Shown: positions 48,003-59,255, counted from the stretch's first letter. The stretch is DNA of 64,000 nt from Verrucomicrobia bacterium S94 (GCA_004299845.1 CP036201.1:2666001-2730000), one strand, 5' to 3'. Notes: generated by a model not told the origin, from the sequence alone. Translations and numbers: made by a program.

Positions 48003-48665
48003 ATGAATACAAAAAATCCAGAACTCCATCGCGTTCAGCTCACTCACCACGAACAGATTTCACCCGGTGTGTTTGAAATCGGCTTTATCCGCCGATACGA
48101 CTTCATTCCCGGCCAGGCCATCAAACTGGCGATCGATGAAATTCACCCGCCGCGGATTTACAGCATCTGCAGCGGAAACGAAGATGATGAACTCTGCGTT
48201 TTATTCAACATCAAAGAAGATGGATTTCTCACACCGCGCCTCGCAAAACTGACGGTCGGCGATACGGTTTTTGCATCTGTTCCCTACGGCACCTTTTTCG
48301 GTACCGAAGCACCGGCCTGGTGGATTGCCACCGGAACCGGCATCGCCCCGTTCCGCGCCATGCTCCGCTCGGGCATGGGCAAAAACAAAAAACTGGTGCA
48401 TGGTGTGCGAAAACTCAACCAGTTCTACTTCCAGCACGAATTGACCGAAGGCCTTGGCGAAAACTATCACCGCTGCTGTTCCGCAGAAAGGATGGACGGT
48501 ATCCATCCGGGCCGTGTCACCGCCTTTCTGGCTTCATGCGCCGATCTTCCCGCCGATTGGAAATATTATATCTGCGGGCAGGCCCAGATGGCGGTGGAAA
48601 CGCGCGATCTTCTGATTGAAAAAGGCATCCCGTATGAAAACATCGTGACGGAGATCTATTTCTAA
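48003..48665 (+). CDS. ferredoxin-NADP+ reductase-like flavoprotein
   Basis: This 220-residue FNR-like protein has an FAD domain with FIPGQAIKLAI and PPRIYSICSGNE (RxYS flavin motif). The NAD(P) domain has WWIATGTGIAPFRAMLRSG, YFQHELTEGL and YYICGQAQMAVETRDLL, and ends in an aromatic residue as in bacterial FNRs. It probably moves electrons between NADPH and ferredoxin or flavodoxin. ATG 48003 is chosen over a TTG at 47982. No strong ribosome site is visible. Confidence 0.82.
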   Translation: MNTKNPELHRVQLTHHEQISPGVFEIGFIRRYDFIPGQAIKLAIDEIHPPRIYSICSGNEDDELCVLFNIKEDGFLTPRLAKLTVGDTVFASVPYGTFFGTEAPAWWIATGTGIAPFRAMLRSGMGKNKKLVHGVRKLNQFYFQHELTEGLGENYHRCCSAERMDGIHPGRVTAFLASCADLPADWKYYICGQAQMAVETRDLLIEKGIPYENIVTEIYF

Positions 48666-48762
48666 CGACGTTGACCGTCACGACGCAGCTTCAAAAAACA
48701 TTCGGCGGGACTTCGTGCCTTTTGAACCGCTTTCCGGCAATAATCCCCTCCGGTATGAGGAC

Positions 48763-49806
48763 ATGAATTTTATGAAAGAAAAAGATCCCCTTTTTGGAAA
48801 AACGCTGAGCGAACTGAAAAACCTGGTCGCAGACTACGGGCTGCCCGGATTTACGGCGAAACAGATCGTCGACTGGCTCTATAAAAAAGAGATCCGCTCG
48901 ATCGATGAGATGACCAACCTCTCGAAAAAGGCGCGCGATCTCCTGAATCAGAACCATACCTTCGGCCTGACCGAATACGTCGACGTCAAAGAAAGCTCCG
49001 ACGGCACCCGAAAATATCTTTTCCCCACCGCACACGGAAAATTTATCGAAACCGCCATGATTCCGTTTAAAGACCGGAAAACCGTCTGCGTCTCCTCCCA
49101 GGTGGGCTGTAAAATGGGCTGTCTTTTCTGCATGACGGCTAAACAGGGATTTCAGAACCAGCTTTCCGCCGGCGAAATCGTCAACCAGATCCGCAGCCTC
49201 CCGGAACGTAACGAAATCACAAACATCGTCTACATGGGCATGGGCGAACCTTTCGACAATCTCGACGAGGTGCTGAAAAGCGTCGAAATCCTCACCGCTG
49301 AATGGGGTTTTGCCATGAGCCCGCGGCGAATCACCGTCTCCTCAATCGGCATCATCCCGGCCATGATTCGTTTTATGGAAGAATGCGAAGCGCATCTGGC
49401 GATCAGTCTGCACACCCCCTTCCACGAAGAACGGCAGAAACTGATGCCGGTACAGATTGCCTACCCCATCGAACAGGTCGTTGAACAGCTGAAAGAATAT
49501 GACTTCAGCGGACAGCGCCGCGTCTCCTTTGAATATATTGTTTTCGGCGGACTCAACGACACACCGGAACATGTTAAAGCACTGGTTAAAATGCTCGCCG
49601 GGCTCAAATGCCGCGTCAACCTCATTCGTTTTCACCCCGTTCCCGGAACTCCACTGCATGGGACCGACGAAAAGACGCTTCAGCAATTCAAAGACGGACT
49701 GAACCGAAAAGGCATCCTGACCACCATCCGCGCATCGCGTGGACTCGATATTGATGCCGCCTGCGGCCTGCTTTCCACCAAAGCACTGCTCAAACAGGAT
49801 CAATAA
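48763..49806 (+). CDS. rlmN: 23S rRNA (adenine-2503-C2)-methyltransferase
   Basis: A radical SAM enzyme that methylates A2503 of 23S rRNA and A37 of some tRNAs. The cluster motif is CKMGCLFCMTAKQGF (CxxxCxxC). NIVYMGMGEPFDNLDEVLKS and the C-terminal ASRGLDIDAACGLLS, containing the methyl-carrying Cys, are conserved in RlmN/Cfr proteins. ATG 48763 (GAGG just upstream) gives 347 residues, a normal length; the frame is open further upstream to 48715. It follows the FNR-like gene by about 100 bp. Confidence 0.96.
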   Translation: MNFMKEKDPLFGKTLSELKNLVADYGLPGFTAKQIVDWLYKKEIRSIDEMTNLSKKARDLLNQNHTFGLTEYVDVKESSDGTRKYLFPTAHGKFIETAMIPFKDRKTVCVSSQVGCKMGCLFCMTAKQGFQNQLSAGEIVNQIRSLPERNEITNIVYMGMGEPFDNLDEVLKSVEILTAEWGFAMSPRRITVSSIGIIPAMIRFMEECEAHLAISLHTPFHEERQKLMPVQIAYPIEQVVEQLKEYDFSGQRRVSFEYIVFGGLNDTPEHVKALVKMLAGLKCRVNLIRFHPVPGTPLHGTDEKTLQQFKDGLNRKGILTTIRASRGLDIDAACGLLSTKALLKQDQ

Positions 49807-49869
49807 AACCTTTCAGAAACGCCCCCCTTTTTATTTCAATTATTCCACTCGACATAACATAAACAAATC

Positions 49870-49889
49870 ATAATATTCATATTCATTAT
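49870..49889. promoter_or_regulatory. putative ArsR operator upstream of its own gene
   Basis: ATAAT and ATTAT are inverted arms around ATTCATATTC, 11 bp before the regulator ATG. AT-rich dyads of this kind are typical ArsR/SmtB sites. The assignment is by position and symmetry only. Confidence 0.5.
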
Positions 49890-49900
49890 TTGGAGAACGC

Positions 49901-50200
49901 ATGACACCTGAAGAACGGGAAATGGCATCTGAAGTCCTTAAAGCAATGGCGCACCCCATCCGACTGGGCGTGATTGAAGTGCTGGCCGAAGGCGAACGCA
50001 CGGTGACAGAACTTTATGAACTCCTGGGCTGCAGCCAGTCCATGATGTCTCAGCAGCTCAAAATTCTCTGCCAGCAGAAACTGATCAACATCCGGAAAGA
50101 GGGCATTCAGAAATACTGCAGTCTGTCCAACCGCGATTTCCTGCGCGTCTTCACCTGTATGCATACCCACCTTCGTAAATACCTCAATTTTAAGGACTGA
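49901..50200 (+). CDS. ArsR/SmtB-family transcriptional regulator
   Basis: The 99-residue protein is a compact winged helix: LKAMAHPIRLGVIEVLAEGE, the recognition helix GCSQSMMSQQLKIL and the wing INIRKEGIQKYCSLSN. Cysteines occur at about residues 45, 63, 79 and 88. Sulfur-responsive members of this family (BigR/SqrR type) sense persulfides through cysteine pairs. Because the next gene is a sulfur-transfer enzyme, a persulfide or CoA-disulfide sensor is a reasonable inference. It precedes the enzyme gene by about 90 bp with a second dyad between them. Confidence 0.88.
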   Translation: MTPEEREMASEVLKAMAHPIRLGVIEVLAEGERTVTELYELLGCSQSMMSQQLKILCQQKLINIRKEGIQKYCSLSNRDFLRVFTCMHTHLRKYLNFKD

Positions 50201-50247
50201 AATAAAACAGAATCCTCATGGTGTTATCGTGCGGATATCACATTAAC

Positions 50248-50273
50248 ATATTATTAACTATTAATGATAATAT
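50248..50273. promoter_or_regulatory. putative ArsR operator upstream of the CoA-disulfide reductase gene
   Basis: Perfect 7-bp inverted arms ATATTAT (50248-50254) and ATAATAT (50267-50273) are separated by 12 bp, about 20 bp before the start codon. They resemble the AT-rich dyad in front of the regulator gene. Confidence 0.55.
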
Positions 50274-50291
50274 AAGTGGAAAGGTCATATA

Positions 50292-52748
50292 ATGAGTAAA
50301 AAACTTCTGATTGTTGGAGGCGTCGCCGGCGGCGCCAGCGCGGCGGCCCGGGCACGCCGCCTGGATGAAAACGCTGAAATCATTCTTTTTGAACGCGGTC
50401 CCGATATTTCGTTCGCCAATTGCGGTCTGCCCTACCATATCGGCGGACAGATTTCCGACCGCGACAAACTGCTGGTAACCACACCGCAGACCATGGTCGC
50501 CAAATTCAATCTGGATGTCCGCACCCGTACGGAAGTCACCGCCATTGACCGCGAAAACAAAATGGTCACCGTCAAGAACCTGGAGACCGGCGAAGAATAT
50601 ACAGAAACGTATGACAATCTGGTCCTCAGCCCCGGTGCCGCACCGGTACGCCCGCCGATTAAAGGCATTGAAAATCCGCGGGTTCTGACGCTTCGCAACC
50701 TCGAAGATATGGACTACATCATCAAGGCCATCGAAAACAAAAAAGCCGTCGCGGTTATCGGCGGCGGTTATATCGGCCTTGAAATGGCGGAAGCCCTGCG
50801 CGACAGAAACTATGAAACCACCCTGATCGAGCTGGCGCCTCAGGTCATGGGTCCGGCCGATCCGGAAATGGCCACCCTCCTGCACCAGGAACTCAAACTG
50901 TTCGGCGTAAATCTTAAACTGGAAACTTCCGTTACCGCTTTTGAGGAATCCAGCGAAGGAGTGGATCTGGTCCTGAGCGACGGCGACCGCCTGCACGTGG
51001 ACGTTGCCGTTCTGGCAATCGGTGTGAAACCCGAATCCAAACTGGCGGCGGATGCCGGACTGGAACTCGGAGCGACCGGCGGCATTAAAACCAACGATCA
51101 TATGCAAACCTCCGATCCGGCCATCTATGCAGTGGGCGACGCCGTCGAAGTCACCGATTTCATCACCCATCAGCCGGCATTGATTCCGCTCGCAGGTCCG
51201 GCCAATCGCCAGGGCCGTATCGCCGCCGATAATATTTTCGGACGCGACAGTACGTATAAAAACACCCAGGGCACCGCCATCTGCAAAGTATTCAACATGG
51301 CCATCGGCATGACCGGTCTCAGCGAAAAAACGGCAAAGCGCTGCGAAATCCCCTACGAAAAGGTCTATGTCCACCCCGCCAGCCATGCCTCCTACTATCC
51401 CGGCGCCCACCCGATTTCGCTCAAACTGCTTTTTGATCCGGACTCCGGAAAAGTCCTCGGTGCGCAGGCGGTCGGTGCCGACGGCGTTGACAAACGCATT
51501 GACATAATCGCTGTAGCCATCCGTGCCGGTCTTACGGTTTACGATCTGGAGGAGATGGAGCTGACCTATGCCCCGCCGTTCGGTTCCGCCAAGGATCCCG
51601 TCAATTATGCCGGTTTTGTTGCCGCCAATCTGCTGTCCGGCGATGTGGCACACTGCCATGTGGAGGATGTCCAGAAACCGGCTCCGAATCAGACCCTGAT
51701 TGATGTACGCGATCCTTCGGTTGTTGCCGGCGGAACCATCCCGGGAGCCATTAACATTCCGATGCCGGAACTGCGCGCAAGACTTCCCGAACTGAAGCCC
51801 GACCGTGAATATCTTGTGATCTGTCAGGTCGGTCTGAACGGCTATCTCGCCTGTCGCGTGCTCATGCAGAACGGGTTCAGCTGCCGTAACCTGACCGGCG
51901 GTTATAAAACCTACTGTATGGTCAATGCTGTTGAAACCGGAACCGCTCCGGAACAGGAGAGTTCTTCGGATGATGCCGGCACAGCCGCGGTGAACCCCTC
52001 AAAAGAGGAACCGCCCTTGCAGATTGTCGATCATATTGACGCCTCCGGGCTTCAGTGCCCCGGACCGATCATGCAGCTTTCACACACCATTGAACCGTTA
52101 CAGAACGGTCAGGCCGTCAGTATTGTATCCAGCGACCCCGGATTTGCATCCGACGTAGCGGCCTGGTGTAACTCCACCGGAAACCGCCTCCATTCACTGG
52201 ACCCGGAAAACGGCAGCTATAAAGCCATCGTTGTGAAACAGGCCGCAGCGGCAACCGGACCCGTTCCGGCAGCCTCCGGGGAAAAGCGCTTCACCAATGT
52301 CGTGTTCAGCAATGACCTCGATAAAGCGCTGGCCGCCTTCATTATCGCCAACGGCGCAGCCGCCATGGGCTATAAAGTCACCCTGTTTTTCACCTTCTGG
52401 GGGCTGAACATCCTTCGCAAAAACGAATCGGTAAACGTACAGAAAAATATGGTGGAAAAAATGTTCGGCTGGATGATGCCGAAGGGCCCGGACAAACTGA
52501 AACTTTCACAGATGCAGATGAGCGGTATGGGTGCCGCGATGATCAAGAGAATCATGAAACAGAAAAACGTGCTCTCCCTGCCGGAACTGGTCAACGAGGC
52601 CCTCGAAAACGGCGTCAAAATTGTTGCCTGCTCAATGTCCATGGACCTGATGGGTATTAAACGAGAAGAGCTCATCGACGGCATCGAAGAAGGTGGCGTA
52701 GCCATGTATCTCGACCATGTCGGCGGAAACGGCAATCTGTTCATTTAA
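50292..52748 (+). CDS. CoA-disulfide reductase fused to rhodanese, TusA and DsrE-like domains
   Basis: The 818-residue protein has four sulfur modules. Residues 1-450 are an FAD pyridine-nucleotide disulfide reductase with VGGVAGGASAAARARR and the redox Cys44 in SFANCGLPYHIGG, as in CoA-disulfide/persulfide reductases. Residues about 455-555 are a rhodanese with the active Cys in VICQVGLNGYLACRV. Residues about 575-650 are TusA-like with LQCPGPIMQLS (CPxP). The rest is a DsrE/F/H-like domain (FSNDLDKALAAFIIANGAAA). It would reduce and relay persulfide sulfur in the cytoplasm. GGAAAGG precedes the start. Confidence 0.93.
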   Translation: MSKKLLIVGGVAGGASAAARARRLDENAEIILFERGPDISFANCGLPYHIGGQISDRDKLLVTTPQTMVAKFNLDVRTRTEVTAIDRENKMVTVKNLETGEEYTETYDNLVLSPGAAPVRPPIKGIENPRVLTLRNLEDMDYIIKAIENKKAVAVIGGGYIGLEMAEALRDRNYETTLIELAPQVMGPADPEMATLLHQELKLFGVNLKLETSVTAFEESSEGVDLVLSDGDRLHVDVAVLAIGVKPESKLAADAGLELGATGGIKTNDHMQTSDPAIYAVGDAVEVTDFITHQPALIPLAGPANRQGRIAADNIFGRDSTYKNTQGTAICKVFNMAIGMTGLSEKTAKRCEIPYEKVYVHPASHASYYPGAHPISLKLLFDPDSGKVLGAQAVGADGVDKRIDIIAVAIRAGLTVYDLEEMELTYAPPFGSAKDPVNYAGFVAANLLSGDVAHCHVEDVQKPAPNQTLIDVRDPSVVAGGTIPGAINIPMPELRARLPELKPDREYLVICQVGLNGYLACRVLMQNGFSCRNLTGGYKTYCMVNAVETGTAPEQESSSDDAGTAAVNPSKEEPPLQIVDHIDASGLQCPGPIMQLSHTIEPLQNGQAVSIVSSDPGFASDVAAWCNSTGNRLHSLDPENGSYKAIVVKQAAAATGPVPAASGEKRFTNVVFSNDLDKALAAFIIANGAAAMGYKVTLFFTFWGLNILRKNESVNVQKNMVEKMFGWMMPKGPDKLKLSQMQMSGMGAAMIKRIMKQKNVLSLPELVNEALENGVKIVACSMSMDLMGIKREELIDGIEEGGVAMYLDHVGGNGNLFI

Positions 52749-52756
52749 TCCATCGG

Positions 52757-52794
52757 CAGGCAGCAGAATCCGCAACCGATCTGCTGCCTGTCTT
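52757..52794 (+). terminator. rho-independent terminator after the CoA-disulfide reductase gene
   Basis: CAGGCAGCAGA and TCTGCTGCCTG form a perfect 11-bp stem, followed by TCTTT. It starts 9 bp after the stop codon. Confidence 0.8.
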
Positions 52795-52891
52795 TCGCCA
52801 AAAGCGCTAAGCCGCTATTGCATCCCGGCAAAAATTGGCCTCGCTCCTGCTGGTTTTATTCCGTAATGCTTACTCAATACGGAACAGAACC

Positions 52892-53497
52892 ATGAATTTT
52901 AAAAACGTTATCACACTTACTGCGCTGTTTTCTTTTGCCGCTCTGATACTCAGTGCGGTTATTTCCGCACTGTTCGACCTCTGGACAAAATGGATGGCTC
53001 TTCATATCAGCCTCAGCATCCTGTTCGGAGTCTGCTACGTCATACAGACCAGCCTGGAAATCAAAAAAGAGAACGCCAACAACCGGATCACGGGAAAAAA
53101 ACGGCAGTGGCTCACGGTCAATTCCTATACCGCCATCCTGCTGACCGGCTGGGTTGTTCTCGGCTCCCTGCTGAACTGGCCGCCATTCAGCGTCCTTCAG
53201 CCTTCAACAGATTCCGGCCCGACGGAAGAACAGATTCAACAGAATGAGGTTAAAGACAGCCCGGCGGAACAGGTTCAGGCGGCGAAACCGCCGCTGCCCG
53301 AAAAACCGCCGCTGTTCTACAGCGGCCGGTCCATGCGCCGCCTCGCGGAAAAATATGAAATCGACATCAATGCGATCATCACAGGTCTGGAAAAAATCGG
53401 CATCGAGGCTTCGCCCGACTGGACCTTCAGGGAAATCGCCGAACACAACGAGATGAACTCGGAATCGGTATACGAAGCCGTCCGGCAGGTACAATAA
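52892..53497 (+). CDS. DUF4405-like membrane protein
   Basis: The 201-residue protein has three hydrophobic segments in its first 105 residues (LTALFSFAALILSAVISALF, LHISLSILFGVCYVIQTSLE and SYTAILLTGWVVLGSLLNWP), like DUF4405 membrane domains of cytochrome-b-like fold. An acidic, Pro-rich linker leads to a C-terminal soluble part (SMRRLAEKYEIDINAIITGL). That part looks like a small helical domain found in related proteins. The role is unknown; it may act in electron transfer or membrane assembly. ATG 52892 has only a weak GGAA upstream. Confidence 0.6.
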   Translation: MNFKNVITLTALFSFAALILSAVISALFDLWTKWMALHISLSILFGVCYVIQTSLEIKKENANNRITGKKRQWLTVNSYTAILLTGWVVLGSLLNWPPFSVLQPSTDSGPTEEQIQQNEVKDSPAEQVQAAKPPLPEKPPLFYSGRSMRRLAEKYEIDINAIITGLEKIGIEASPDWTFREIAEHNEMNSESVYEAVRQVQ

Positions 53498-53561
53498 AAT
53501 ACAGCGGCGAAACTTCAGGATATCGCCATTCCGGAAAAGGAAAGATCGCATCCGCCCGGTT

Positions 53562-53717
53562 TTATACCAAACGTTAAAACTATCCGGTATAAATCTGATC
53601 CCTCGCAGAGGTACTGAGGATGCAGAGAAATTCAGTCATAAACGGCTCCGCGCGCTCTGCGTCGCTGCGCGGAATAACGCTGTCGTTAAAACCGGAATGT
53701 TGTAGTAAATGGTATTA
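53562..53717. repeat. 156-bp inverted-repeat element, copy 2
   Basis: It has the same length as copy 1 (47105-47260) and eight substitutions by eye. It lies 65 bp after a plus-strand gene and 8 bp after the end of the convergent smpB, the same position relative to neighbours as copy 1. Confidence 0.85.
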
Positions 53718-53724
53718 CGAGTCG

Positions 53725-54219
53725 CTACCGGTTATTGAAGTTGCACATAGCACGGGCCGAATCGCGGTCGGACTCGCGCTTTTTAATGGTATCCCGTTTA
53801 TCGACCACGTTTTTACCTTTGGCCAGCCCGATCCGGATTTTGACCTTTCCCTTCGAAAGATAAACTTTCAACGGAACAATCGTCAGCCCTTTTTCCCGGA
53901 TCTTGCCATAGAGCCGCTCGATCTCTTTTTTATGCAGCAGCAGTTTCCGTTCGCGGGTCGAAGGATGGTTATAGATATTACCATGATCATAGGGCTGAAT
54001 GGTACAGCCGACGAGCCAGGCTTCCATCCGGTCGTCCACATGCACATACCCCTCCTGCACACTGATCAATCCCTGCTTGCAGGATTTCACTTCCGTACCG
54101 CTCAGCACAATCCCGGCCTCTATTTTTTCCAGAATATGAAAATCACGCAGTGCCTTGCGGTTGGTGGCCAGCACCCCCGCTCCGGGATCATTTTTTTTCT
54201 TTCTGTTCTTACCTGCCAT
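53725..54219 (-). CDS. smpB: SsrA-binding protein SmpB
   Basis: SmpB brings tmRNA to stalled ribosomes for trans-translation. The 164-residue protein (ATG 54219) has LATNRKALRDFHILEKIEAG, IVLSGTEVKSCKQGLISVQE, GYVHVDDRMEAWLVGCTIQP and the basic C-terminal region KKRESDRDSARAMCNFNNR. All are canonical. A longer frame to 54291 lacks conserved sequence. tmRNA (ssrA) itself is not seen in the window. Confidence 0.97.
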   Translation of the reverse strand: MAGKNRKKKNDPGAGVLATNRKALRDFHILEKIEAGIVLSGTEVKSCKQGLISVQEGYVHVDDRMEAWLVGCTIQPYDHGNIYNHPSTRERKLLLHKKEIERLYGKIREKGLTIVPLKVYLSKGKVKIRIGLAKGKNVVDKRDTIKKRESDRDSARAMCNFNNR

Positions 54220-54280
54220 GGCCAATCCATTCCTGCATCCGAAACACAAAATACTAAACAATTTCCCATGCCCGGAAAGG

Positions 54281-54309
54281 AAAAAGCTCAAAACCCGTGG
54301 GCTTTGAGC
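54281..54309 (-). terminator. rho-independent terminator of rpoZ
   Basis: On the minus strand GCTCAAA and TTTGAGC pair, followed by TTTTT. It lies about 50 bp after the rpoZ stop and before smpB. Confidence 0.8.
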
Positions 54310-54356
54310 CTTTGTACATTCGAAATACTTCCGAATTCCGAAATTCGACTTATCCC

Positions 54357-54611
54357 TTACAGGAGGATCGAAGCATCGAAGTCCAGTCCGGGCACTTCCT
54401 CTTCTTCCTGAGAGAATGTCATTTCAGCGGTCAGCAGACCTTCTGCGATCTCTTTCAGAACCAGATCGTGATTGTCCATTTCCGGATGATCTTTCTTCAC
54501 CATCGGACGTGCGCCGCTGTTGAGCTGGCGGGTACGGTAGGAAATCAAATTCACCAGCATCGGTGTGTTGGGGATTTTTTCTTCCGCAATGCTTAGGTAC
54601 TCAAAGTTCAT
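54357..54611 (-). CDS. rpoZ: RNA polymerase omega subunit
   Basis: The start at 54611 (GGAG eight bases upstream) gives 84 residues beginning MNFEYLSIAEEKIPNTPMLV. It continues with VNLISYRTRQLNSGARPMVK and the DLVLKEIAEGLL helix. The ISYRTRQLNSGARP stretch corresponds to the conserved region of omega that contacts the beta-prime C-terminus. Size and composition fit divergent omega proteins of the PVC group. It lies between groEL and smpB on the same strand, with its own terminator. Confidence 0.85.
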   Translation of the reverse strand: MNFEYLSIAEEKIPNTPMLVNLISYRTRQLNSGARPMVKKDHPEMDNHDLVLKEIAEGLLTAEMTFSQEEEEVPGLDFDASILL

Positions 54612-54731
54612 TTTATTATCTCCGCGCAAGCAACTTGCATTATTCTGCCAAGCAGAATTCCTGGTTTTCCTACAAAAAAAATTGGCGCGTAGTATAGCAC
54701 TCGAGTTCGTTCCGTCAACGCCATTTACAGC

Positions 54732-54759
54732 AAAATCCGCCCCCGGCAGGGAGCGGATT
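54732..54759 (-). terminator. putative terminator of the groESL unit
   Basis: On the minus strand AATCCGC pairs with GCGGATT across a 12-base loop and is followed by TT. It lies about 75 bp after the groEL stop. The weak T-tract lowers confidence. Confidence 0.5.
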
Positions 54760-54832
54760 CTGAACAGAACGGATTACCGGAGGATGTTCAACCGACATCC
54801 CGAAAATCCGGCAACCCGTCAATCCGGGCGTT

Positions 54833-56544
<1,712 letters not shown>

Positions 56545-56580
56545 AGTTTCAGGTTCCGGGTTTCGGATTTCGAAAATTAT

Positions 56581-56868
56581 TTAGCCGATGATCGCGAGAA
56601 TGTCGTCTTCGCGCATGATCTGATATTCTTTACCGTCAACCTTAACTTCCGTGCCGCCATACTTCGGCATCAGAATGATATCACCTTCCTTGACATTGAA
56701 CGGAACAGCATTTCCGTTTTCGTCAACCTTACCGGTACCGACGGCAATCACTTTGCCTTCCTGCGGCTTCTCTTTTGCGGAGTCCGGAATAATGATTCCG
56801 CCTTTAACCGCTTCCTCTTCCTTCACCGGCTCAACCAGTACGCGTTCGCCCAATGGTTTAATGTTCAT
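56581..56868 (-). CDS. groES: co-chaperonin GroES
   Basis: This 95-residue protein caps the GroEL cavity. It has [20 protein letters not shown], the mobile-loop [20 protein letters not shown] and the C-terminal [20 protein letters not shown] with [20 protein letters not shown], all typical. AAGGAGAG lies before the ATG. It is the first gene of the groESL unit, and dnaK lies upstream on the same strand. Confidence 0.98.
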   Translation of the reverse strand: MNIKPLGERVLVEPVKEEEAVKGGIIIPDSAKEKPQEGKVIAVGTGKVDENGNAVPFNVKEGDIILMPKYGGTEVKVDGKEYQIMREDDILAIIG

Positions 56869-56932
56869 GGATGTATCTCTCCTTGTTAGGTTTTTTATAG
56901 TTACCGATCTCCGACAACCGGCATCCGGCCCA

Positions 56933-56975
56933 GCGGAACTCCCCCGGCTCTTTAACGAGCCCGACGGCGTTCCGC
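56933..56975. promoter_or_regulatory. structured hairpin in the groES upstream region
   Basis: Outer arms GCGGAAC (56933-56939) and GTTCCGC (56969-56975) and inner arms GGCTC/GAGCC form a 43-base stem-loop between dnaK and groES. It has no T-tract on the minus strand. It could be a leader element of groESL or a dnaK mRNA 3' structure. No CIRCE sequence is visible. Confidence 0.4.
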
Positions 56976-57012
56976 CACAACCGGCAATCGGCAGTCATTG
57001 ATCTAAATCGAA

Positions 57013-58953
57013 TTATTTTCTGTCTTCGTCGTCATCGACCATTTCGAAGTCCGCTTCCTCAACATCAGATGCGGTCTTTTCACCGCCGGCCGATGCTCCC
57101 GCATCTGCACCGGCCGCGCCGCCCGTATCCGGACCGGCACCCTGTGCTTTGGAATACATTTCCGTCGCAGCCGCCTGCATCTTTTCGTTGAGCGCATCAA
57201 GCGCGGTTTTCATACCGTCATAATCTTCCGCTTCGATCGCTTTTTTCACCGGTTCAATGGCCGCTTCAACTTCAGCCTTCTGTTCCGGGGAAACTTTATC
57301 CGCATTTTCCTTCAGGAATTTTTCGGTCTGGAAGACCGTGGAGTCCGCCTGGTTTTTCAGGTCGATCCTCTCCTTCATCTTTTCATCTTCCGCCGCATGC
57401 GCTTCCGCATCCTTCATCATTGCTTCGATTTCTTCGTCGGTCAGACCGGAAGATGCTGTGATGGTGATGTGCTGCTCTTTACCGGTGCCCAGATCCTTTG
57501 CACTCACTTTCAGGATACCGTTGGCATCGATATCGAACGTCACCTCAATCTGCGGGGTGCCGCGCGGTGCCGGCGGAATACCGTCGAGATTGAAACGGCC
57601 GATGGTCTTATTATCCTTGGCCATTTTACGTTCGCCCTGCAGCACATGAATTTCCACGGCCGGCTGATTATCCGCCGCCGTCGAGAAAATTTCGCTCTTC
57701 TTCGCCGGGATCGTCGTATTCCGCTCAATCAGCGGAGTGGAGATACCGCCCATGGTTTCAATACCCAGCGTCAGCGGGGTAACATCCAGCAGCAGAACAT
57801 CTTTCACTTCACCCTTCAGAACACCGCCCTGAATGGATGCACCAATGGAAACCACTTCGTCCGGGTTAACGCCCTTATGCGGCTCCTGACCGAAGATGTC
57901 CTTCACCGAATTCTGAACCTTCGGCATACGGGTGGAACCACCGACGAGAATCACTTCGTTCACATCCGAAGCGCTCAGTCCTGAATCCTTCAGACAGTTG
58001 CGTACCGGCTCGATCGCTTTCGAGATCAGATCGTCACACAGCTCTTCGAGTTTTGCACGGGTCAGTGTAACATTCAGGTGTTTCGGACCGGACGCATCCG
58101 CCGTAATGAACGGCAGGTTGATTTCGGTCGACTGCGAGCTGGAAAGTTCACATTTTGCTTTTTCTCCCGCTTCTTTCAGGCGCTGCAGCACCATCGGGTC
58201 CGCCGAAAGATCGATGCCGTGCTCGGCTTTAAAGTCCGCAACGAGCCAGTCGATAATTTTCTGGTCAAAATCGTCCCCGCCCAGATGGCCGTCCCCGCTG
58301 GTGGCTGTCACTTCAAAAACGCCGTCGCCGATATCAAGAATCGACACATCGAACGTTCCGCCGCCGAGGTCGTAGATGGCAATTTTCTCTTCCGACTTCT
58401 TGTCGAGGCCATAGGCCAGCGACGCCGCAGTCGGCTCATTGATAATACGCAGCACTTCCAGACCTGCGATTTTACCGGCGTCTTTAGTTGCCTGACGCTG
58501 CGAGTCGTTGAAGTAGGCCGGAACCGTGATGACCGCCTGGGAAACCTTTTCGCCCAGATAAGCTTCCGCATCCGCTTTCAGCTTCTGCAGAATCATCGCC
58601 GAGATTTCCGGCGGACTGTAGACTTTATCGCCGATTTTAATATGGGCGTCGCCGTTTTTCGCTTCAACCACGTCATACGGAACCAGGTCGATCTCGTGTT
58701 TCACCTCTTCATACTTGCGGCCCATGAAACGTTTCACGGAAAAGATGGTCTGTTTCGGGTTGGTTACCGCCTGACGTTTTGCCGCAGTGCCTACCAGGCG
58801 CTCGCCGTCCTTGGCAAAAGCCACAATAGAGGGTGTGGTACGCCCGCCTTCCGCATTCGGAATTACCGTCGGTTCGCCACCTTCCATAACGGCCATACAC
58901 GAGTTGGTGGTACCGAGGTCGATACCTAATACTTTAGATCCTGCTGTACTCAT
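57013..58953 (-). CDS. dnaK: chaperone DnaK (Hsp70)
   Basis: The 646-residue ATP-dependent chaperone starts [20 protein letters not shown]. It has [54 protein letters not shown], the linker [18 protein letters not shown] and an acidic C-terminal tail ending [15 protein letters not shown] after an Ala/Gly-rich stretch. No grpE or dnaJ lies next to it; the neighbouring genes are groES-groEL and hpf, an uncommon arrangement. Confidence 0.99.
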   Translation of the reverse strand: MSTAGSKVLGIDLGTTNSCMAVMEGGEPTVIPNAEGGRTTPSIVAFAKDGERLVGTAAKRQAVTNPKQTIFSVKRFMGRKYEEVKHEIDLVPYDVVEAKNGDAHIKIGDKVYSPPEISAMILQKLKADAEAYLGEKVSQAVITVPAYFNDSQRQATKDAGKIAGLEVLRIINEPTAASLAYGLDKKSEEKIAIYDLGGGTFDVSILDIGDGVFEVTATSGDGHLGGDDFDQKIIDWLVADFKAEHGIDLSADPMVLQRLKEAGEKAKCELSSSQSTEINLPFITADASGPKHLNVTLTRAKLEELCDDLISKAIEPVRNCLKDSGLSASDVNEVILVGGSTRMPKVQNSVKDIFGQEPHKGVNPDEVVSIGASIQGGVLKGEVKDVLLLDVTPLTLGIETMGGISTPLIERNTTIPAKKSEIFSTAADNQPAVEIHVLQGERKMAKDNKTIGRFNLDGIPPAPRGTPQIEVTFDIDANGILKVSAKDLGTGKEQHITITASSGLTDEEIEAMMKDAEAHAAEDEKMKERIDLKNQADSTVFQTEKFLKENADKVSPEQKAEVEAAIEPVKKAIEAEDYDGMKTALDALNEKMQAAATEMYSKAQGAGPDTGGAAGADAGASAGGEKTASDVEEADFEMVDDDEDRK

Positions 58954-59255
58954 TTTATGTCTCCTTCAAATAAATTCGTGTCATTCATGCGACGCCGCTC
59001 CTATAACACGAACCGTGCCACCGGGAGCGAAGCGTAACAGGCAATACATAACCGACTGATTTCAGGACACTTAAAACCTAAAACTTAAAACTCATCACTG
59101 TCCGCCCACCTGGGCGGACTGCGCCACATGTCCCACTTCACTCCATGCGCGTGTCACACCCCGCGTCACAATGTCACACCTTTCGCCATATAACAGAGAA
59201 GGAATACGGGCAGGCCGCGCGGAAACATCTTTGTATTCTTCGTTCCGCTATGACC
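58954..59255. other. dnaK upstream region
   Basis: This gap of about 300 bp shows no gene. It holds a perfect 8-bp hairpin (GTCCGCCC/GGGCGGAC, 59100-59119) and three close GTCACA motifs (59151-59178). It should contain the dnaK promoter. I found no CIRCE or clear sigma-32-type promoter by eye. Confidence 0.5.

Noticed and set aside
58954-59255. CIRCE/HrcA operator upstream of dnaK or groES
   Set aside because: No TTAGCACTC-N9-GAGTGCTAA-like inverted repeat could be found by eye in either upstream region.
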